Origin: Hermodice carunculata | Lineage: Eukaryota > Annelida > Polychaeta > Eunicida > Amphinomidae | Assembly (NCBI GenBank): GCA_964020975.1 | Contig: OZ026615.1 | Location: forward strand, 85,403,989 to 85,467,988 | Direction of reading: 5' to 3' | DNA: 64,000 nt | Shown: positions 25,421 to 39,602 of the stretch, one piece after another | Layout of the letters: every line of letters begins with the position of its first letter | Numbering within the stretch: the first letter of the stretch is position 1 | Translations under genes and position numbers: made by a program | Notes under the pieces: model-generated | Databases searched by the model: none | What the model saw: the letters and a program-made list of their open reading frames with translations, nothing else | Told to the model about the DNA's origin: nothing

Positions 25421-27051
25421 TATAAATCGATATGTCTGTTTGACCTTTCAAAATCACTCAAGGCCAAAATTAACGAAACAGAAATGTAATTTCCTGTCAC
25501 TATTTAGAAGCAAGCATGGCCCTAGGATTCATCATTACCATGGTATAAGGCAGTATGTTATATTCACTGCTATCCCATAGTATCCATGGTAACATGTACA
25601 CTAACCCTTAATGAAAATTCCTTGTTTTGATTATAAGTCTGGGGAACGCCAGAACTGTGCAATGTAGAAGCAACTGAACAAACGGGTTCAGAGATTTATT
25701 TTAAAACGAACATTGGAACCTGATCATTTGAAGACAGCCGACACTAAGTCAAGACCCATCCAAGATACATCCTAACCAGGTTTTAAATGAATCTGGCTGG
25801 TGGTGTTGGAGAAGTCGAACAGGTAAAAACCATTTGTAAACACCATTGCCTTAGATGAAAATCAATAGGAGTGTATGCATAAACGTACAATTATATGAAA
25901 GAACATGTGAAAAACTTTGTGTGTGTGACACCCCCTAAATCTCAACCAACTTTGAAGTTGATCCGGTCAACTGCTTCAGAGAAGTCTAAAATGTAAATAT
26001 GAATGGATATGACGACGACGAACGCCGGGCAAAGACGAACTATAAGACCTCGGTTGACTAAAAATAATTGCAGCGTGACCGTTTGAGGCAGCTTGGTAGA
26101 AACACACCCAAAACACTACCCATCTCCTTTACAGTGAAGCTGGCAAAGTGTTTTTGAGAAAAGGTCAACAATTATACAAACTGGAGCAACAGTATAAAAC
26201 CTTTCGTGCAGTTCTGCCCCCCCCCCCAAAAGCACCATGCGCTCCGTAACAAGTCAATTCACAGTCTACCTCAATCTATATCTTAATTAATCCGCATTAT
26301 CATACCACATGCAAATATGTAGAAAATTGCATGGACTTAATAGCCACACAAACGTATCAACGGGTCTTCAGCGGAAAGCCATGAAGCATGTTTCGCAGCC
26401 TGCAGTTTATCGACACAACTCTCTGCAATAGCCTCTGCCTTTCTTTACCCTTTACAGTGTGAAGACAACCTGCTTAAATTTAGAAAATGTAAGAAGGTGA
26501 AATAGTAAAAATGGGTGAATGAATGAAAAAGTAACTAAATAAATAAATAGATGAATATACAAATAAATATGTGAATAAGTAAATAAATAAAAAAAACCAT
26601 ACGTGCTAGCTTATAATGCCATAAATCAATCGATAGCAAATGCACTGATATAGAAAACAAAACCATCAGAAAATGACACCAAATAAAACTGACCAGGCAA
26701 AAGCTGAAGTACGGATGGACTTCTCCAACATAATCACCAAAAATCACAAATCAACCTGACCCCGTACATGCAATTAGCAAATAGCCAAACAAATTATATT
26801 CTTGAATTAGTTATTTTGCTTCAAAACTGAAACCTTACGTCATTACGTGACTGCAGCAGTCGTGTACCAAACACACAAGCAAAACCCACCCTCTGCTGAG
26901 CATTTTGACAACAGACAGATGACTGACCATCCTTCAAGCTCACCAGACTGACAACTCAGCTTAGCACCAAAAACGCATCTTCTTTCATCTCCTTATGACA
27001 CGCAAGGAAGGAACAGCAAAAGCGAACATATATGGACATTAATTTCCCTTC

Positions 27052-27058
<7 letters not shown>

Positions 27059-27123
<65 letters not shown>
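27059..27123. repeat. (TG)n microsatellite
   Basis: An uninterrupted TG run of about 65 bp. Confidence 0.97.
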
Positions 27124-27124
<1 letters not shown>

Positions 27125-27439
27125 CACAAACAAAAACAATCCTTTTCTCCCTTACTTTATTTTTAGTCTTCCGCTCTCTTTCGTATCCATCTCCCTTCCT
27201 GTTTTCTTTTTTACTTTCCTTCCTTTCTCTCCGTCTTTCAGTCTGTCTATGTTTTTCTTGATAAAATTACTACACTCCAGAAGGAAGCTTCCTATATCTG
27301 GAATTTTACTTGCATGTCTACAAGATGATCGCAAAGTCCTTTAATCACTTTATCACTTGGTAACCCGGTAGTGACGCGAGGAAGTGCTGACTCAGATCGG
27401 CGATGGTTAAGGACCGTCCCTACAACTTGTACATTTTTA

Positions 27440-27441
<2 letters not shown>

Positions 27442-27510
<69 letters not shown>

Positions 27511-27527
27511 CAGAGACAGAGAGAGAT
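27442..27527. repeat. (GA)n microsatellite
   Basis: A GA run of about 62 bp with GACAGA interruptions at its right end. Confidence 0.96.
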
Positions 27528-28136
27528 TGCTCAAAGAGAATTCTGTTTGTTCCGTACCTTTATGTTATAATTTTGTACGACATACCAAATCGACGTCGTG
27601 TACATGCTGCTTGTAGAACAACCATAAATTAACTCATTTCCTGGATCTTTTCCGGTGTAATTTTCAATGACGATATTACCACTACCTCCCAAACATGCCA
27701 TTAAATCAATGGGATACCACTATTAGCTGGCATGTTACTGTCATAGTATGTAAATATTTATAGATTGCATACGCTTGTTCTGGTAATCCAACGGTGACAT
27801 CGTTTTGTTTCGTCATGTTTTGGTTTGGTGCATTAATTACTTTGGTTATTGTCAATACAATTACTAAATCAATTGTAAGTAAGCATTTCGTTCTCCCCAT
27901 AATAATCTGTTTTTTAAAATAAAAAATTGGTTTTTGAACATTACTGAACTAATCTTGTCACTCTTTAAGGAGAGCATATACATTAAACCAGAGAACTTTG
28001 TCTGACCCCTAGTACCCGTATCTCAGGCTATAGTCAAAACTTAGGTCCATCTGGTGAGCAGGACGGACTCCTGGTAGTTTGGATTATTTTATCATGGAAT
28101 TACGAATTAATGTAACAGAAATCACAAATGTTTCAG

Positions 28137-28275
28137 GTCTTACATGTTATCAAGTTCACAAATTGATGTTGGCGGATATTCACGTAGGCCTTCATCCAGA
28201 AGATTTTTCTGACAGAAGCGCTTTATTGTGCGCAAGGAATGTGACCGGTGGCGTTCAGATAAAGTTGATGGTCAG
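28137..28275 (+). CDS. Exon 5: F-type lectin 1, third piece
   Basis: Acceptor AAATGTTTCAG, donor GTCAG|GTATGT; 139 nt, phase 1 in, phase 2 out. After a Gly formed with exon 4 it reads LTCYQVHKLMLADIHVGL then HPEDFSDRSALLCARNVTGG. This fits the F-type lectin segment C-x-x-x-R-L-x-x-A-E-I-x-V-G...C-A. The Arg/Asp of the sugar motif expected just upstream are not present. Alone the exon would be hard to name, but the phase-2 exit joins exon 6 exactly in register with the next conserved strand. Confidence 0.6.
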
Positions 28276-28974
28276 GTATGTATAAGACACTGACCAGGCG
28301 GACGAGAGCGAGAACCAATTGCAAATATTATATTAATTTCGCTGTGCACAAAATCCTTCATGTTACCTTCCCCAGTGTACCACCTAGGAATCTCAAATGT
28401 CTTTGTGATGTTTCATAATCTCAATCATTAATATAATCTTATGTCTAATATTTTAAAAAAATTAGATGAACATCTCCATGCAAATTACTTGGAATGCTGA
28501 AGGGTATGGAATAGTGAGAACTGCAACAAAGTCTGTGAGTGATCATGGGGTGAATCAAACAAGCAATGAAAAATTAATACCTCAAGAATGACGAAATATT
28601 TCAGTGACAAACACTTATCATTGATTCACAAGGAACAGAAAGTGTTCAAAACATTTATAGACAACACCTTTTTCCACGACAACAAACCAACTTCCGATAG
28701 GTATGGTTGCAGGAAACTAGAAAGGACAATGGAACCTAGTGGAAACTGACACTTTTTACTGGATGCCACAGATTGGACATATATTCTTCAAATAGTTTCT
28801 GTAATATGTCAGCACTGTTGTTTGTATGCATTTTCCCTACGTCCCATGTGTCAGCGAAACGGTTCCTGCGCACTATCAATACTTGGATAAATGCACGTAT
28901 TCTCAAAAGTGTCATGGCCCGATAAATATTATTATACAATGTTGGCAGAAGATATTGCACAAATATTTGACTCT

Positions 28975-30303
28975 GAGAGTTACTTGTCAAACCGCAAACA
29001 GCACAAACTCGGACAAACTCCAAATTACTACTGGAGTACCCGAGGGCTCCATTTTTGGCCCTCTTCTTTTCATTATTTATATAAATGATATTTCAAATGC
29101 TAGCAACCTCTTTAATTTTACTCAATATGTAGATGACACCACACTGTCTACCAATCTTGACCCAGGTGATACTGATTTCCACACAATCATCAATAGAGAA
29201 CTTGATAATATTAACTGTTGGCTACAAGTAAACGAGCTTTCCTTAAACGTTGAAAAATCTAGGTTTATGGTCTTCCATCAAACCGGCAAAGTAATAAACA
29301 TACCTGAAATCAATATAAACAACATTGAAGTTAAGCATGTAGACAATTTTAACTTCTTAGGAATAATATTAGATGAGAAACTAACATGGAGAGATCATAT
29401 CACTAAGATATCAACAAAAATACTAAGAGTAATTGGTAACTTCAACAAACTTAAATATTATCTCCCTCTACATGTCAAAATAACAATATATTATTCACTG
29501 ATTTTACCACATATAAATTTTGGTATACTCACCTGGGGTTTCAAACATATTCAAATTCTCACCTGGGGTTTCAAACACATTCAAATTGGAAAGCTGCAAA
29601 AAAGAGCTGTTAGATGCATTACTTGTATTAAATTTAATTCCCATAGTGAACCCTTATTAAAGGAAATGAAATTGCTCAAAGTGAAAGATATTTTCACACA
29701 AAACCGACTAAATTCTATTATAAGTTTGTACATGGCCTTCTACCAGATATATTATTAGCACTTCCCTTCACTGAGAGTAATGATACACATAACTACAATA
29801 CAAGAAACTATAAAAAATTGTTCATTAACCGAGTAAGATGCACTTTTGGTAAACAAAGTCTTAGTTTTGACATTCCGAAACTTATAAATAGCATGCATCA
29901 GATAATCACTGAAAAAATTAGCACACATAGTCTACATGGTTTTTCAAAATATGTAAAATCTTATTTTCTAAACAGCTATGAATATACATGTTATGTACCA
30001 AACTGCTATATAAGAAGAGTGATGTGAAGTATGAAGATATAATGTAGTTGTTTGAAAAGCAATTAGATCGACATGTAAAAATTATCTTGGCTACATAATG
30101 TTATGTAAATAGAGTCAATACCTTTTTATTTTGTAAATTTACACAGAATATACTTTGTAACAAGGTGGCCCATGCGACTACAACATCATTTCAATGTTCC
30201 AGCATGGGTATCCGTGACCGGCTGGGTTAATAAACGATTGCCTACAGTTTCTATGTACTGATACGGTCAAATAAAGTGAAATCTGAATCTGAATCTGAAT
30301 CTC
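28975..30303 (+). mobile_element. CR1/Rex-like LINE, 5'-truncated, with (TGAATC)n tail
   Basis: It begins abruptly at SYLSNRKQ, inside the RT domain, and continues after a frameshift as TTGVPEGSIFGPLLFIIYIN, the catalytic FTQYVDDTTL, NFLGIILDEKLTWRDHI and GKLQKRAVRCIT. The C-terminal text GFSKYVKSYFLN ends near 30020, and a 3' UTR follows. The 3' end is four copies of the hexamer TGAATC at 30278-30303, as expected for CR1/L2-type elements that end in short tandem repeats rather than poly(A). A 30-bp in-frame tandem duplication (LTWGFKHIQI twice) lies at 29524-29583. The copy has at least two frame breaks and lacks the endonuclease. Confidence 0.9.
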
Positions 30304-30854
30304 TGAGCACAAGTCATTTTCATCCCATTAAGGGACTTCAATTCTATCAAAGTGGAAGGGAAAGAGCCAATCGGATGACCAGATAAGCATCACATGACTG
30401 TGGCAGGTTACACGACTCACACACAGCTTAGCCCCAAACTCACTACCCCAAACCCAAACACTTCACGGAAATAGGAGGGCACTACTTTATGACCCATTGT
30501 CGTCTGCTACGCAGGCAACATGCCGATATTTGAGGAAAATGAGCTTGTTTTCAAATACCAGATTTTAAATGCTACTGGCGTTATAAACGACCCAGGATTT
30601 CCAATGTATTGCTGCTTTAATAACGTTCACCCGAATGGGGCCCCTGCAGGATCAGACCAACCGGGCTGCCAATTCCCACTAGATGGCGCTACAAATTACA
30701 TCTTACAAAGGTAATGCAGCATTAATACCAATGGGTTCTACTCCCGGTTGTCAGCGCAGTAATTTCTTCTGCAGGTTCAATGCCATATTACGCTCTTCTG
30801 AGCATGAAAGTTTACATTTTTTCGCCGAACTTGCAACCTGTTTTTCACCTTACA

Positions 30855-33610
<2,756 letters not shown>

Positions 33611-33954
33611 ACCTTTAAGGGTAAAAAATGCGTTGAAATATAGAATTGTGCTATGATAGAATGGGAATTCATCATGTTTGAAGGTGAGCACTTGCAAAAC
33701 TCAGCACGGAAGTGCATCGGGCGGTATACGACTGCCTCCGATAATGGATTCCCTAACTTATACCTGTCGGTTACATAGGTTTTTGGAGACGATGCTGTCG
33801 GTGCAGGAGTAATGGCTTATTGATTATCCAGCACATGAAGAAAGATTAGTTTTTATTTTGCTATTGTTTAGTTTCTGTGATAATGAATCAATTAATAAAT
33901 TAATTTATTAATTAAGGTCTACCAGATAACTCTGGAATAGATTATGTGAACACG

Positions 33955-33956
<2 letters not shown>

Positions 33957-34032
<76 letters not shown>

Positions 34033-34122
34033 TGTATATATATAGACATACATATATACATACATACATACATACAAACGTAGATACAAACATGTATACA
34101 TACACACACACATATATATATT

Positions 34123-34207
<85 letters not shown>
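33957..34207. repeat. Compound (TA)n / (CATA)n microsatellite
   Basis: (TA)n at 33957-34028, then TACATA/CATACA-type repeats, then (TA)n at 34124-34207. It ends 8 bp before the AG of the exon 6 acceptor. Confidence 0.96.
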
Positions 34208-34210
<3 letters not shown>

Positions 34211-34215
34211 TTCAG

Positions 34216-34349
34216 GTGTACTCAGCCCGTTGTCGGAAGGTATGTGACGGTGGAGAATCTGGCACACATCGAGTATGATTTCTATGGAACATTGCGGGCC
34301 AGGTGGACGGACTGTATTCTGTTTTGCGAGATTGAAGTTTACGTCAAAC
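34216..34349 (+). CDS. Exon 6: F-type lectin 1, C-terminal strands
   Basis: Acceptor GAGTTCAG directly after a (TA)n tract, donor TCAAAC|GTATGT; 134 nt, phase 2 in, phase 1 out. After the Arg made with exon 5 it reads [16 protein letters not shown] and ends [17 protein letters not shown]-x-(I/V) and L-x-(L/F)-C-E-(I/V)-x-V-Y are the two most recognisable C-terminal signatures of F-type lectins, so the exon call is strong although the acceptor has almost no pyrimidine tract. Confidence 0.8.
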
Positions 34350-34745
34350 GTATGTATGCCAGTCCGTTGATTCTTTAATTTAAGGCAAGGATAAGCATTT
34401 TGAAAAAAAAAATAGGAACAACTCATATGTATCAGGACATACTTGTTCACATGGAAACTTTGTCATAAAATAAAATATGAATTTGCGATAAGATGATACT
34501 GGCTCACTTATTGGCTGCGACATGTTTACAGTATTAGGTAAATAAATTGAGGCATTGTTGTCAAAATATTTCATGAAATACTGCACACAGATTTGGTTTT
34601 CTGACTTTGCTTGTGTGCATAGTATAGTTTTCTCTGACCATGCTTCAATAGTATTCTCCTGTTACTATGATTTAATTGACGAAATAATTGCAAGGAGTTG
34701 TGGGGTCAGTTTTTCACGTTTGATATTTCATTGTAATTGCTCTAG
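34350..34745. other. Intron 6
   Basis: A short AT-rich intron between the F-type lectin and discoidin modules. Nothing else is recognised. Confidence 0.6.
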
Positions 34746-34891
34746 GTCTTGCATGTGGACAAAAATTACACTTGGACTCAACATTGATGACCGTATCAAG
34801 TAGAGCAGGTGAAAAATCCGGCATAAAAGTTGCATTGCTCGGCGACCAAGCATGGTGCGCGAAAGATGGAGACGTACGGCCATTCATTCAG
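34746..34891 (+). CDS. Exon 7: F5/8 type C (discoidin) domain, first third
   Basis: Acceptor AATTGCTCTAG, donor ATTCAG|GTGAGT; 146 nt, phase 1 in, phase 0 out. It reads LACGQKLHLDSTLMTVSS and, after a short gap, LGDQAWCAKDGDVRPFIQ. The opening Cys, the D-S-x-(L/I)-x-x-S-S motif and W-C-A-x-x-x-D...x-x-I-Q are diagnostic of F5/8 C domains (coagulation factor C1/C2, discoidin), which bind phospholipid, glycans or collagen at the cell surface. Confidence 0.85.
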
Positions 34892-35479
34892 GTGAGTACG
34901 AGTGAGACTTCGTAGTACTGGCTGCAATGCACGATTCAATAAATCATATATTTCGATTCACATTTCCTGGTTGATGTTTGTAATTTTATTTCGGATCGTT
35001 AAAGCGTGAGATTTTATAATATACAGACCGCAGAGTAAACGCTTATTCTAAAACAAGTTTTACAGATTAATTATTACAATGTTTAGTATATTTACTGGAA
35101 AAAATATTTGGAGATAATCTAAATGTCTTAAAGCTTTACAAATTACGCTTTGTAAAGTAGTAGATCGTGTTTATCTTTTTAATTATTGTGATTTGTTAAT
35201 GGATACTGGCTGTTTTTATATTAATTCGCGCATGATATCAATATAATTACATAGTCAATGTTCAGCACATTTACAAGGGGAAGGAAACACAGGAACGAAA
35301 GAATGGATCACATTCGTACCAGCATAGATATATCTGAAATCAACAGAAAACTTCGAAAAAAAGTTGTTTTCAACGTATGATATACCACGTCTAGGCTACC
35401 TATTTCCAATATTCGCACTTGAGAATATTGTAGCATGCCAACTTAGCACGTAATTGTAATGTATTGATCGTCTGTGCAG
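34892..35479. other. Intron 7
   Basis: An AT-rich phase-0 intron inside the discoidin domain. No repeat or gene is recognised. Confidence 0.6.
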
Positions 35480-35629
35480 GTCGATTTCAAGAGAAAGCAC
35501 AGACTTAACGGGCTTTCAACACAGGGAGATTTCATTGACCCATCCAGGAGTGTGCGTTTGTTCAGTGTGTCATATGGTATCCTGGAACAATACTTAATGG
35601 ATTATGAGGATGTTCCTGGCCGCGTGAAA
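35480..35629 (+). CDS. Exon 8: F5/8 type C domain, middle third
   Basis: Acceptor CGTCTGTGCAG, donor GTGAAA|GTAAAC; exactly 50 codons, phase 0 to phase 0. It reads VDFKRKHRLNGLSTQGDF, then VRLFSVSYGILEQYLMDYED. The Q-V-D-(L/F)...G-(L/I)-x-T-Q-G-D and F-x-V-S-Y-(G/S)-x-D strands of the F5/8 C fold are all present, joining the I-Q of exon 7 to V-D-F here. Confidence 0.9.
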
Positions 35630-36282
35630 GTAAACTCTTTGTTGTTAATGATCATTGTTTGTCCATGACAAAACACTTTTATTTTATAAGAACTTCAGAA
35701 AAAGTGACCTGCAGTTCAAAAAATAAATCTGTTCTGCAAATAAATTACCATTTCAGAAACTGTATATATGCTGCTAAATGTAAATGATAAATAATAATTT
35801 GCTCATAATAGGCAAAGGATGAAATTATGTGTTCGAAACAAGTAGAAAAGCAACAATATTGCTCATATGAAAATGATAATTTCGTTCTACAATAACATTA
35901 CAATTTCATTGCTATCACGTATTTTTTCTAGGGAACAATCGGATGGATCTCCTCTCTTTCGCGTTTGAAGGTTATACTTTCTGTTGTATAACTACGCGGT
36001 AGAAGGCATGATTAGTTTTGTTTACAGTAATGATAACAGGAAAACACTATTGACTCTGTACTGAGAAACAAAAAATGATGTTCATGAATAATCCAGAATT
36101 TAAATTAAAGTCTTAATTCTGAAAATGCATTTAGGCTTTTCTTGACATAAGTGCAGAGTCCTTCGTTGTGCAAACTTCCAGGGGATAACTTAAATTTGAC
36201 CATTCGCTTGGGAGATAACATTAAAAGGTCCTCAAATTATAGACACGGACTCATATTAATATTCGTATGTGACGTTTTATAG
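35630..36282. other. Intron 8
   Basis: A phase-0 AT-rich intron within the discoidin domain. Nothing specific is seen. Confidence 0.6.
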
Positions 36283-36430
36283 GTATTCAAAAAACTGAAA
36301 GACAGTGACACCCCAGAGCTGCACTGGTTCATGCATGACATCGTCGCTCGAGTCCTGCGTATCGATGTTCTGGGTTTCGTGGGTGCACCCTGTCTGCGCT
36401 TTCAAATACTGCATTGTCGTCCAAAACCAC
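36283..36430 (+). CDS. Exon 9: F5/8 type C domain, final third
   Basis: Acceptor GTTTTATAG, donor ACCAC|GTAATC; 148 nt, phase 0 in, phase 1 out. It reads HWFMHDIVARVLRIDVLGF then APCLRFQILHC. The A-R-(Y/F/V)-(I/L)-R-I and C-(L/M)-R-x-E-x-x-(G/H)-C ending matches the last strands of the fold; the final Cys pairs with the first Cys in exon 7. Exons 7-9 total 148 residues, the normal size for this domain. Confidence 0.88.
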
Positions 36431-36483
36431 GTAATCATGATATTATCATACACTGGCCTTGTTGTTTTCTTTTGGCAACATAA

Positions 36484-36639
<156 letters not shown>

Positions 36640-39116
36640 CATAAGGTGGACCATTGCCCAGATTGCAGTATACGGGGGCCCACACGAGTACCTAGTATAA
36701 TTGGTATAATCTTAACAAATAAACTTGAAAGCAAACATTTTCTTGCCCCATCAACTGCGTATCATATATATATATAAGCATTTTTTAAGTATTAGGGTGA
36801 CTTTCTATGTAAGCAGAAAGGTTAATGGACTTACGGGGGCAGTGTTTGGTCTCCTTAGATCTGCAATCTGTCTTTCTTTTATGTATTTACGCATTTGCAA
36901 ACACTGACAAAGGATACACAACTATTACACCATCGGTTAATGCATATTTAAAGGTCTAAGGGTGGAACATCTGTACGCAACAGCAACGCATGCCGTAAAG
37001 ATGTATTCAGAATATTTCTTGAACATTGGTTACACTCACCAACATGTAGTCTAATGTTTGATATCCAGTATCGTCAGCGAAAATTTACAACAAAAAAAAA
37101 CTGCATGTTTTTCATTTGCAATCTTTTTTACCTTTACTCAGATTTTAATCTGATACAAAATCATATAATTTTGTTCAATGGTATCTAGAGAAAAAGTCGA
37201 AAACAGCCTTGAGACAGAAAAACTGCTACAAAGTGTTGAAAATGTGTAACGCAACCTGGTGGTTGAAATGAGAACTAGGCGTTTCCCGGTGATTTTTTTA
37301 AATATCCAAAGATTGGTTATGTAGGTCTTGAAAACACATTTTGGTATAAATAAAGAAACTAATAAACATGCAAACCTTTCATTATAATGGCTCTTGAGAG
37401 GAAATCTTGTTTTCGAATGGACAGATGAACAGACATTCATATGGGGAAATAATTTCACAATCCCCGCCGACTGACAAGTCAAGACAGCCAACGGACTGCA
37501 TTGAATTGAAACTCTGTAACTGTGTATATCCGTGTGTCTGTGTGTGATTTTAATTGCAAATTGTTTATGGGTTCCATTTATACCCCCCCCCCCCACACAC
37601 ACACACACCATAAAAAAATCAATGCAGAACAGAGCATGACATAAAGACTCTTGAATAATGTAGTAGAGGGTATGACCTGGTTTCCTGTAACTGATTACCT
37701 TCGGTGGAGCATAGGGGATTGTAGTCCTGTCCGCAGTTCACAGTATCGCAGTAGCACGCGTAACCTTTCCATTCTGACCGTCTGTACATATTTCTTCCAA
37801 TAGTAAGTCATGATCTTGCGACATTTTCTGACGAGCAGACGCTGAGTTTCAAGATCTTAATTCCTTCCCATAAAGCTGCTTTGAAAGTAGCCACAGTAGT
37901 ATAAGTACGTTGTACAATAAAAGATGAATACCTTGGTGGATAGTAGGAACCTTTGCCAGTTGAGCAAACGTCGAGCCCCAGACTGTTTGACGGGGACCCG
38001 AGGAATGCCGGTTTTCAATGCAATTTACTGCCAGCCCCGCGACGCGCAAGCTTTATTTCAATATATAACACCGTAGTAATTAGCCATTTGAACCAACATA
38101 AAGTCTAAAAGGGTGGCAGTCTGTAGAGGGATGGGCTTGTACGCTGAGGTACTGTGTTGTTGCTTTTGCCTAAACTAGTTAAAAGACTTAATGGAGCAAA
38201 TTAGATTAAACTCTGCAAATGCGTAAGTCATGGCGAAGTCTTATTTGTAAATTTAGGCAACAAATGAAACATTTGAAACACATAAGAGAGTAGGGTCTGT
38301 TTTATTGACGCACAGGTAACACCGCACCCAGTAGTGACCATACTGCTTGTCCCATGAGAGACGGATACGCTATAGTGAAATTCCCCGCTCTTTATATCGA
38401 ATACAAGTGTGTAATGAGAGTCATGTATGTGCAGAACTGCTGCCATCCACTCTGTGTATATGTATGTATGTCACATATTATATTAATTTAATAATGACCA
38501 GGAAAGTTGATCAATGGACAAAATTGACCAGGTGAAATATATTAGGCCGTGACAGAAGCAAGCATGCCTAAGCGCATCGCTAAAGTAACCAACTAACATA
38601 AAAATTCATATAACAACTAACAAAATGATTTGGTCGGTGTCCTTTGACTAATGGCAGCTTCACACTTTACAGATATGGCTAAATGTTACACATGCGCCCC
38701 CTAATGCTAAATTGTTCGGCACTCTCTTGTGTTGGAGGTGCATGTTGGTATTTTCCTTAAACCTGTTTCTAACCTTGATATCTATTAATTTATGTATTAT
38801 CAGTCATTTATCACATATTTTGTTACAATACACGTTAATTTTGATATATATTTAGGCAAGTTTACATGCGCAAATTATCGTTCTTTGTTGCCGGAAGTGA
38901 ATATTTTTGTGGTTTTCCTACCTCTAACACTGGAGAGTTACCGGACAGTTTGGCATTAAGGGGCCCATGTGTGAAATGTGCAAGCGTTGATTCCTTTGGT
39001 ATTGCACACCACGTGCACGCTGCTCTTCAGTTACTGATATTCGGTGATTTGCCCGTACTTCAAAACAGTTATACATATCTTTTAAACACGTTCATATAAA
39101 AGAAGCAAGACAAGAA

Positions 39117-39205
39117 GAAGGAGAAGAAGAAGAAGAAGAAGAAGAAGAAGAAGAAGAAGAAGAAGAAGAAGAAGAAGAAGAAGAAGAAGAAGAAGAAGAA
39201 GAAGA
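39117..39205. repeat. (GAA)n trinucleotide tract
   Basis: AAGAAG repeats of about 88 bp: purine on one strand, pyrimidine on the other. Confidence 0.97.
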
Positions 39206-39404
39206 CTAAACTTATCTCTTCAAAATTGGCTTAAAATTCACCAAGTCATTTTGCATATATCTCTGTCAGTTGCACTAATATATCATGACTGTCTATACGA
39301 CACTTGAATAAAAGTAGTCCAGTGATATTATCGTAATATTATTTACAATGTGCACAATAAACAGTAACTGCATTTCTTTAGTTATGTTAAATTTTCCCAT
39401 TCAG

Positions 39405-39602
39405 AACACAATTTTGCCAGGTATACAACAGTGGCACAGAGTAGTACCACCTCATCAGGGAACACACCTTACACTGTGGGTGCAACTGTGCCGACCTGTA
39501 TACGAACAAGTCTTGAACAAGACCCGTGGATTGTCCTGGACATGGAACATGTCTATCACGTGTTTGCTGTACGCTGGCTGCGTGGCTTTGAAGGTCGCCA
39601 AA
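39405..39602 (+). CDS. Exon 10: F-type lectin 2, N-terminal half
   Basis: Acceptor TTTTCCCATTCAG, donor CCAAA|GTAAGC (an alternative donor GAAG|GTCGCC, 9 nt earlier, keeps the same phase). Phase 1 to phase 1. It reads HNFARYTTVAQSSTTSSG, then PTCIRTSLEQDPWIVLDM and YHVFAVRWLRGFEG. N-x-A...A-Q-S-S-T and E-Q-D-P-W-x-x-(V/L)-D are textbook F-type lectin text. At the sugar-binding positions the motif His is Arg (CIRT for CxHT) and the first motif Arg is Gly, so this module also lacks the canonical fucose site. Confidence 0.85.

Larger units (their letters stand above)
20145..28136. other. Intron 4 (8.0 kb) inside F-type lectin 1
   Basis: It contains two similar phrases around 20666 and 20979 (...CGTATTAGT...ACTTMCCTCTCGA-type), a GC-richer unidentified block at 21040-21660, the ACGCGT-rich MITE at 21671-22299, a degenerate array at 22440-22870, a tandem duplication at 24211-25050, a SINE at 25222-25420, repeats up to about 26110, an (AAAT)-rich patch at 26530-26590, and (TG)n and (GA)n tracts at 27059 and 27442. 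No further exon is supported. Confidence 0.6.

Noticed and set aside
28975-30303. Short target duplication (CTCTGAG) around the CR1-like LINE
   Set aside because: The word occurs near both ends but is short and overlaps the (TGAATC)n tail; CR1-type elements often lack duplications.
30520-30714. 65-codon open block ending in a good donor (CAAAG|GTAATG)
   Set aside because: It lies between two LINE copies, has no acceptor in a matching phase, and does not fit the F-type lectin fold, which already joins exactly from 28275 to 34216.
38850-39099. Open frame after an acceptor-like ATTTAG
   Set aside because: The phase-1 reading stops early, and the longer frame has no splice or domain support.
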